Both the position numbers and the translations under genes were made by a program. DNA of 8,667 nucleotides from Bacteroidales bacterium UBA4230 (GTDB lineage Bacteria; Bacteroidota; Bacteroidia; Bacteroidales; UBA932). The notes under the pieces are model-generated. The model did no database searches, was not told the DNA's origin, and worked only from the letters and a program-made list of their open reading frames with translations. The stretch's first letter is position 1. The number at the start of each line of letters is the position of its first letter. Positions 4,979 to 8,667 of the stretch are shown piece after piece. Where the stretch lies: contig DGXO01000064.1 in NCBI GenBank assembly GCA_002395605.1, positions 12,994 to 21,660 on the forward strand, written 5' to 3'.

Positions 4979-5635
4979 TTAAAAGTTGTATCCGAATCCA
5001 ATGCGCAGAAGCCCGCGTGTAACTTTGGCATTAGGGTCCGTAGAGATATTGAGAAGGCCGAAATCGTAGCCCACATTAACGTGGACAAGTTCCGAAATCT
5101 CTACGCCTGCACCAAGCCCCAGATAGAGGTTGAAGAGGCTTCGCGCACCCAATTTACCCATGAGGCGGGGTGTCTCCTTGAAATTGTTATATATGAGGGT
5201 AGGGTTCTCGCCGTTGTCAATTGCACGGTCGTAGAGTCCAATCTGCATTGTGGGACCTGCCCATGCCTCCAGCTTGAAGTCCGGGGTAATTTCAAACAGG
5301 TACTGGACATGAACCGGAACATTCAGTGCAATCTGATTCAAGAAAGCTTTGTCGTCCACAAGGTCCTTAGAGTCAATGGCATTGTGACGGCCGAAAAGGA
5401 ACGACAGATTTGCACCGGGTGCAATGCTGAGACCCTCAGTGATGCCGTCAAGGCCGAAACGATATTTTGCTCCGGCATAGAGACCATCCAGAAGGTCGGT
5501 TCCGGAAACGGTGTTCCCTGCTTCGCTGATAGAAGTCTGCTCCGTGGCGTGAAGATAGCCGCCGTTGAAGATAAGCTGCGCATTTGCCTGAATACCCATC
5601 AGAAGAGCGACAGCAATCAGAATGAATTTTTTCAT
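4979..5635 (-). CDS. Outer-membrane beta-barrel protein (porin-family), paralogue C
   Basis: 218 residues from the ATG at 5635. Signal peptide residues 1-19 (MKKFILIAVALLMGIQANA), cleaved before Q20. It ends in RIGFGYNF, the terminal aromatic BAM signal. It is a more distant relative of the two downstream paralogues: the N-terminal block (NGGYLHATE), NVPVHVQYLFEI..DFKL, AGPTMQIGL, SLFNLYLGLGAGVEI and NVGYDFGLLNIS align with them in order. The frame opens at a GTG (5641), but the ATG two codons in fits the signal peptide better. It is the first gene of the apparent C-B operon, with a -7 box at 5658-5665, and starts 62 bases after the stop of the S9 peptidase gene upstream. The ligand is unknown. 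Confidence 0.87.
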   Translation of the reverse strand: MKKFILIAVALLMGIQANAQLIFNGGYLHATEQTSISEAGNTVSGTDLLDGLYAGAKYRFGLDGITEGLSIAPGANLSFLFGRHNAIDSKDLVDDKAFLNQIALNVPVHVQYLFEITPDFKLEAWAGPTMQIGLYDRAIDNGENPTLIYNNFKETPRLMGKLGARSLFNLYLGLGAGVEISELVHVNVGYDFGLLNISTDPNAKVTRGLLRIGFGYNF

Positions 5636-5657
5636 ATTCACTTTCAGTAAAATCTTG

Positions 5658-5665
5658 CAAATTTA
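5658..5665 (-). promoter_or_regulatory. Bacteroidota -7 box for the barrel operon
   Basis: The minus strand reads TAAATTTG (TAnnTTTG), leaving 22 bases before the ATG at 5635. A TTTG at 5677-5680 is only 11 bases upstream, too close for a -33 element. The surrounding region is A/T-rich. Confidence 0.55.
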
Positions 5666-5697
5666 TTAATTTTTTTCAAAAGTTGTACCTGCTTGGG

Positions 5698-7791
5698 CTA
5701 CATTCCGGTATTTTTCATTATGAACGAATAGATATCGGCCTGTTCCTCAAGTACTTTGGCAAGGGGTTTTCCGCCGCCGTGACCGGCCTTGGAGTCTATC
5801 CTTATAAGCTGGGGCTTGTCAGAGGCGTTGCACTCCTGGAGGGTTGCCGCAAACTTGAAGGAATGGGCGGGAACCACGCGGTCGTCGTGGTCGGCGGTAG
5901 TGACAAGGGTGGCGGGATAAGACACCCCGGGCTTAAGGTTATGAAGCGGGGAATAGCCGTAGAGGTACTTGAACATTTCCGGAGAATCCTCCGACGTTCC
6001 GTAATCCGGAGCCCAGTTCCAGCCGATTGTGAACTTATGGTAGCGGAGCATGTCCATAACGCCCACCTGAGGGATTGCAACAGCGTAAAGGTCGGGCCTT
6101 TGCGTCATGCAGGCGCCAACAAGGAGACCGCCGTTGGAGCCGCCCACAATGGCAAGCTTCGCGGGGCTGGTGTAGCCTTCGGCAATAAGCCATTCGGCCG
6201 CTCCTATGAAGTCGTCGAACACGTTCTGCTTGTTCATCTTGGTGCCGGCAAGGTGCCAGGCCTCGCCGTACTCACCGCCGCCGCGAAGGTTCACCTGCGC
6301 GTAAATGCCGCCGGCCTCAAGGAAAGGCACCCTCATGGCGCTGAAGGAAGGGGGCAGGGAGATGTTGAAACCGCCGTATCCGTAAAGGTAGACGGGGTTG
6401 GAGCCGTCGAGTTTGATGCCCTTCCTGTATGTGAGGAACATGGGGATGCGTGTGCCGTCCTTGGAAGGGAAGAACACCTGCACTGTTTCAAAGCCGGAGA
6501 GGTCGAAGGCGGTCTTGGGCTGGGCATAAACCTCACTGTTTCCGGTTTCTATGCTCCAGGAGTAGATGGTGCCGGGGGTGGTGAAGCTGGAGTAGGAGTA
6601 GTAGCACCAGGGCTCTCCAAGCTTGGAAACGAAGGAAGCGCTTCCAACGCCCGGAAGATGAAGCTCCTCAACCCTTCGGCCATCATTTCTGTCATAGAGG
6701 TAGGCGTGGGTGGCGGCATCCTCCGAATATGAGGCGATTATGAAGCCGTCCGTTATTAAGGAGACTCCGTCAAGCACGGATTCGGCCTCAGGAATGAGGT
6801 CCTTCCAGGCCTTTGGATTGCCGATGGATGTGACCACCAGCTTGTTCATGGGGGCGTCCACGTTGGTGAAAAGGTAGATGAGGTCGCCGTCGGTCTCAAC
6901 GGGGACAACGGTGTTTTTCATGTCCCTGGTGACCTGCACGAAGGGGGCATCGGCCTTCCTTAAATCCTTCACATAGAGATTGTTGCCGATATCCGCGCCG
7001 TCTTCGTAGAGGAAGCCCATGGTCTCCGCCTCATTGACGGAGAACTGGTAGAAGCGGAGGGGTTCGGCCGGATTCTCGAAGAAGAGGACGTCCTCCGACT
7101 GCGGCGTGCCGATCTTGTGATAGTAGATTTTGTGGCCTTCGTTTTTGCCGCTGTAGGCGTGGTCCTCACCGGGCTTGTCATAGGCGCTGTAGTAGAAGCC
7201 GTCCTTGTACCAGGCGGCCTCCGTGAACTTGGCCCACTCAATGTGGTCCGGGAGGAGTTCAAGGGTTTCGGCATCCATAAGGAAGATTTCCTCCCAGTCA
7301 CTGCCGCTGCGGGAAATGGTGTAGGCCATATACTTTCCGTCATGGGAGAAGTAGCAGCCCTTGAGGGCCACGGTGCCGTCTTCTGAGAGGGTGTTGGGGT
7401 CCAGGAAAACGCGGGCTTCGGCCTCCGGGGAATCCATTTCATAAAGGACGCTCTGGTTCTGGAGACCGTTGTTGCGGTACTGGTACCACTTGCCGTTCTT
7501 TTCCCGCCAAGGCGTTCCAACCTTCTCATAATTAGCCACTTCCTTGAGGCGCTCAAGGAGTTTTGCCCTGCCGGGAAGGCGCTTCAGGTAATAGTCCGTC
7601 ACCTTGTTCTGGGCCTTCACCCATTCCGCGGTCTCAGCGGAGGCGTCGTCCTCCAGCCAGCGGTAGGGATCGGCCACCTGCGTGCCGAAATATGTGTCTA
7701 CGGTGTTGTCTTTGCGCGTCACCACTTTCTTGGGCGCGCAGGCGTCAAATACTATTGCTGCCATCAGTGAGAATACAAGTAAACGTTTCAT
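5698..7791 (-). CDS. Prolyl oligopeptidase (family S9A), exported, possible lipoprotein
   Basis: 697 residues from the ATG at 7791. A serine endopeptidase that cleaves short peptides after proline. Order: signal sequence MKRLLVFSLMAAIVFDAC (1-18), with Cys18 a candidate lipidated residue, although the lipobox (V-F-D-A-C) is unusual. Next comes the N-terminal segment DPYRWLEDD (41-49), typical of S9A, then a seven-blade propeller (about 60-410), then the alpha/beta-hydrolase domain. Catalytic residues by motif: Ser552 in GGSNGG (550-555), Asp636 in ADHDDRVVP (633-641), His671 in AGHGGG. Arg638 and Trp593 (WNWAPDYG) match substrate-contact residues of porcine POP. The length is close to the family's usual size of about 710. 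In-frame ATGs exist upstream at 7797 and beyond, but the 7797 codon overlaps the putative -7 box. Likely periplasmic peptide breakdown; the substrate is unknown. Confidence 0.93.
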   Translation of the reverse strand: MKRLLVFSLMAAIVFDACAPKKVVTRKDNTVDTYFGTQVADPYRWLEDDASAETAEWVKAQNKVTDYYLKRLPGRAKLLERLKEVANYEKVGTPWREKNGKWYQYRNNGLQNQSVLYEMDSPEAEARVFLDPNTLSEDGTVALKGCYFSHDGKYMAYTISRSGSDWEEIFLMDAETLELLPDHIEWAKFTEAAWYKDGFYYSAYDKPGEDHAYSGKNEGHKIYYHKIGTPQSEDVLFFENPAEPLRFYQFSVNEAETMGFLYEDGADIGNNLYVKDLRKADAPFVQVTRDMKNTVVPVETDGDLIYLFTNVDAPMNKLVVTSIGNPKAWKDLIPEAESVLDGVSLITDGFIIASYSEDAATHAYLYDRNDGRRVEELHLPGVGSASFVSKLGEPWCYYSYSSFTTPGTIYSWSIETGNSEVYAQPKTAFDLSGFETVQVFFPSKDGTRIPMFLTYRKGIKLDGSNPVYLYGYGGFNISLPPSFSAMRVPFLEAGGIYAQVNLRGGGEYGEAWHLAGTKMNKQNVFDDFIGAAEWLIAEGYTSPAKLAIVGGSNGGLLVGACMTQRPDLYAVAIPQVGVMDMLRYHKFTIGWNWAPDYGTSEDSPEMFKYLYGYSPLHNLKPGVSYPATLVTTADHDDRVVPAHSFKFAATLQECNASDKPQLIRIDSKAGHGGGKPLAKVLEEQADIYSFIMKNTGM

Positions 7792-7796
7792 GACCA

Positions 7797-7827
7797 TAAA
7801 GATAGTGTTTTTCAAGCACTTACGCAA
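7797..7827 (-). promoter_or_regulatory. Probable promoter of the S9A peptidase gene
   Basis: On the minus strand TTG (7827-7825), 20 bases, then TATCTTTA (7804-7797), one mismatch from TAnnTTTG. The box ends 5 bases before the ATG at 7791 and overlaps the alternative ATG at 7797-7795, which argues for the downstream start. Confidence 0.5.
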
Positions 7828-7830
7828 CAT

Positions 7831-7854
7831 CGGGTGCACATTGAAGTGCACCCG
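7831..7854. repeat. Perfect 9-bp inverted repeat between feoB and the S9A peptidase gene
   Basis: CGGGTGCAC (7831-7839), a 6-base loop, then GTGCACCCG (7846-7854). It lies 30 bases past the feoB stop and just upstream of the peptidase promoter. No T-tract follows on either strand, so it is either a weak or factor-dependent terminator for feoB, or an operator for the peptidase gene. The sequence alone does not decide. Confidence 0.65.
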
Positions 7855-7884
7855 GGAATACGCAACGCGCTGATTATTAGGCGA

Positions 7885-8667
7885 TTATGCGCCAGGCCAG
7901 AGAAGGAGCCCTATCCGGAAGGCGGCGAAGGCGCAGAGCCATGCCACCAGGATGGTGTAGAGGCACAGGAGGATGGCCCACCACCAGGAGCCGGTTTCGT
8001 TCTTGATGGCCACGAAGGTGGCTATGCACGGGAAGTACAGCAGCACAAACACCATGAAGGCAAGGGCGGCGGCGGTGGGGACGGTGGCCTTGAGGGCTGC
8101 CTGAAGCTGGGTGTCGTCCTCGTCTCCCATACCCTCGTATTCTTCACCGTCCTGGGCGTACATGACGCCCATTGTGCTGATAACCAGTTCCTTGGCGCCA
8201 ACGCCGGCAAGAAGGCCCACGTCCATTTTCCAGTTGAAGCCAAGGGGCTCCATGGCGGGCTCGATTGCCTTGCCGATGGTCCCGATGAACGAGTGCTCCT
8301 GCTGGTATGCGGCGGTTTCGCCTTCGTGGCGCGGGAAGTATCCCAGGAACCAGATGGCCACGGAGAAAATGAGAATGGTGGTGGCCATTTTCTCAAGGTA
8401 CTGCCGGCCTTTCTCCCAGGTATGGCGCCAGATGGCCTTTGCGGTGGGCATGCGGTACGGGGGCAGTTCCATCACAAACGGGAGGTCGTCGTCCTTCACG
8501 AATTTTCCAATAAGGAGGGCCGAAAGTATGGCCAAAACTATTCCTAGAAGGTATATTCCAAGGAGCGCCGTTGCGGGGTTCTCCGGGAAGAAGGCGCCCG
8601 CAAAAAGCACAAAGATTGGTAATCGGCCTGCACAGGACATGAACGGGATGATGGCAATGGTTACCAG
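7885..8667 (-). CDS. feoB: Ferrous iron transport protein B, C-terminal part (cut by window edge)
   Basis: The last 260 residues; the reading frame stays open to the right edge, where LVTIAIIPFMSCAGRLPIF is visible. FeoB is an inner-membrane Fe(II) transporter with an N-terminal G-protein domain (outside the window) and a membrane part with two gate repeats. Seen: PFMSCAGRLP (residues 8-17 of the visible part), matching the conserved gate motif PFxSCxARLP with its Cys; several hydrophobic helices; GVGAKELVISTMGVMY, matching the family's G.xxKE.V.ST.. block; and the terminal block YFPCIATFVAIKNETGSWWWA, matching PCxATxxxxKxExGSxKWA, followed by a last membrane helix. An acidic stretch (DGEEYEGMGDEDD) sits in the loop between the last helices. 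The Met in MSCAGRLP is internal, not a start. No feoC or Fur site can be assigned here. Confidence 0.94.
   Translation of the reverse strand: MVTIAIIPFMSCAGRLPIFVLFAGAFFPENPATALLGIYLLGIVLAILSALLIGKFVKDDDLPFVMELPPYRMPTAKAIWRHTWEKGRQYLEKMATTILIFSVAIWFLGYFPRHEGETAAYQQEHSFIGTIGKAIEPAMEPLGFNWKMDVGLLAGVGAKELVISTMGVMYAQDGEEYEGMGDEDDTQLQAALKATVPTAAALAFMVFVLLYFPCIATFVAIKNETGSWWWAILLCLYTILVAWLCAFAAFRIGLLLWPGA

Noticed and set aside
5683..6732. 349-codon open frame on the plus strand
   Set aside because: It is antisense to the S9A peptidase catalytic and propeller regions, shows no recognisable domain, and is rich in Gly/Val/His as expected from the complement of a GC-rich gene.
7852..7859. CCGGGAAT next to the inverted repeat as another copy of the 897-1010 repeat
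   Set aside because: It is a single 8-base match with no GTCATTCC context; chance is a sufficient explanation.
7834..8547. 237-codon open frame on the plus strand
   Set aside because: It is the antisense shadow of feoB. The minus-strand frame has unmistakable FeoB motifs and this one has none.

Overview
The window looks like chromosomal DNA from a member of the Bacteroidota, most likely the Bacteroidales. The evidence is several upstream boxes of the Bacteroidota -7 form TAnnTTTG, no clear Shine-Dalgarno sequences, 8-stranded-type outer-membrane barrels with 'MKK...AQ' signal peptides, and a hemerythrin/LuxR fusion regulator of a kind I associate with Bacteroides relatives. Base composition is moderately GC-rich. 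Genus cannot be fixed from this sequence. No phage, integrase, transposase, CRISPR array, tRNA or rRNA is visible.

Layout, left to right. Every gene except queH is on the minus strand. Positions 1-877 hold a purine pair: apt (adenine phosphoribosyltransferase) overlaps by 4 bases the start of an IMP dehydrogenase gene (guaB) cut by the left edge. That IMPDH appears to lack the regulatory CBS module. Positions 897-1010 carry six 17-bp tandem units built on one arm of a REP-like hairpin. Upstream of these, 1012-1941 encodes a regulator joining a RIC/YtfE-like diiron hemerythrin domain to a LuxR-type HTH. It is divergent from queH (2037-2657, epoxyqueuosine reductase). The 3' end of queH overlaps by 40 bases a convergent gene for a small secreted protein of unknown function (2618-3121).

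The gene-free stretch 3136-3466 contains two palindromes in a 52-bp tandem arrangement. Positions 3467-5635 hold three related outer-membrane beta-barrel genes. The first two in transcription order form an operon that ends in a strong intrinsic terminator at 4199-4225. The promoter of the third gene lies inside that terminator. Next upstream is a prolyl oligopeptidase of family S9A with a possible lipoprotein signal (5698-7791), then an inverted repeat (7831-7854), then the 3' end of feoB, the ferrous iron transporter, which runs off the right edge.

Most of this is housekeeping or envelope DNA. The genes do not form one evident pathway beyond apt-guaB (purine nucleotides) and the barrel cluster. 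The least ordinary items are the apparently CBS-less IMPDH, the hemerythrin-HTH fusion with a cysteine-free ScdA-like N-terminus, the two short-repeat loci, the superimposed terminator and promoter, and the very short distance from -7 box to start codon at several genes.
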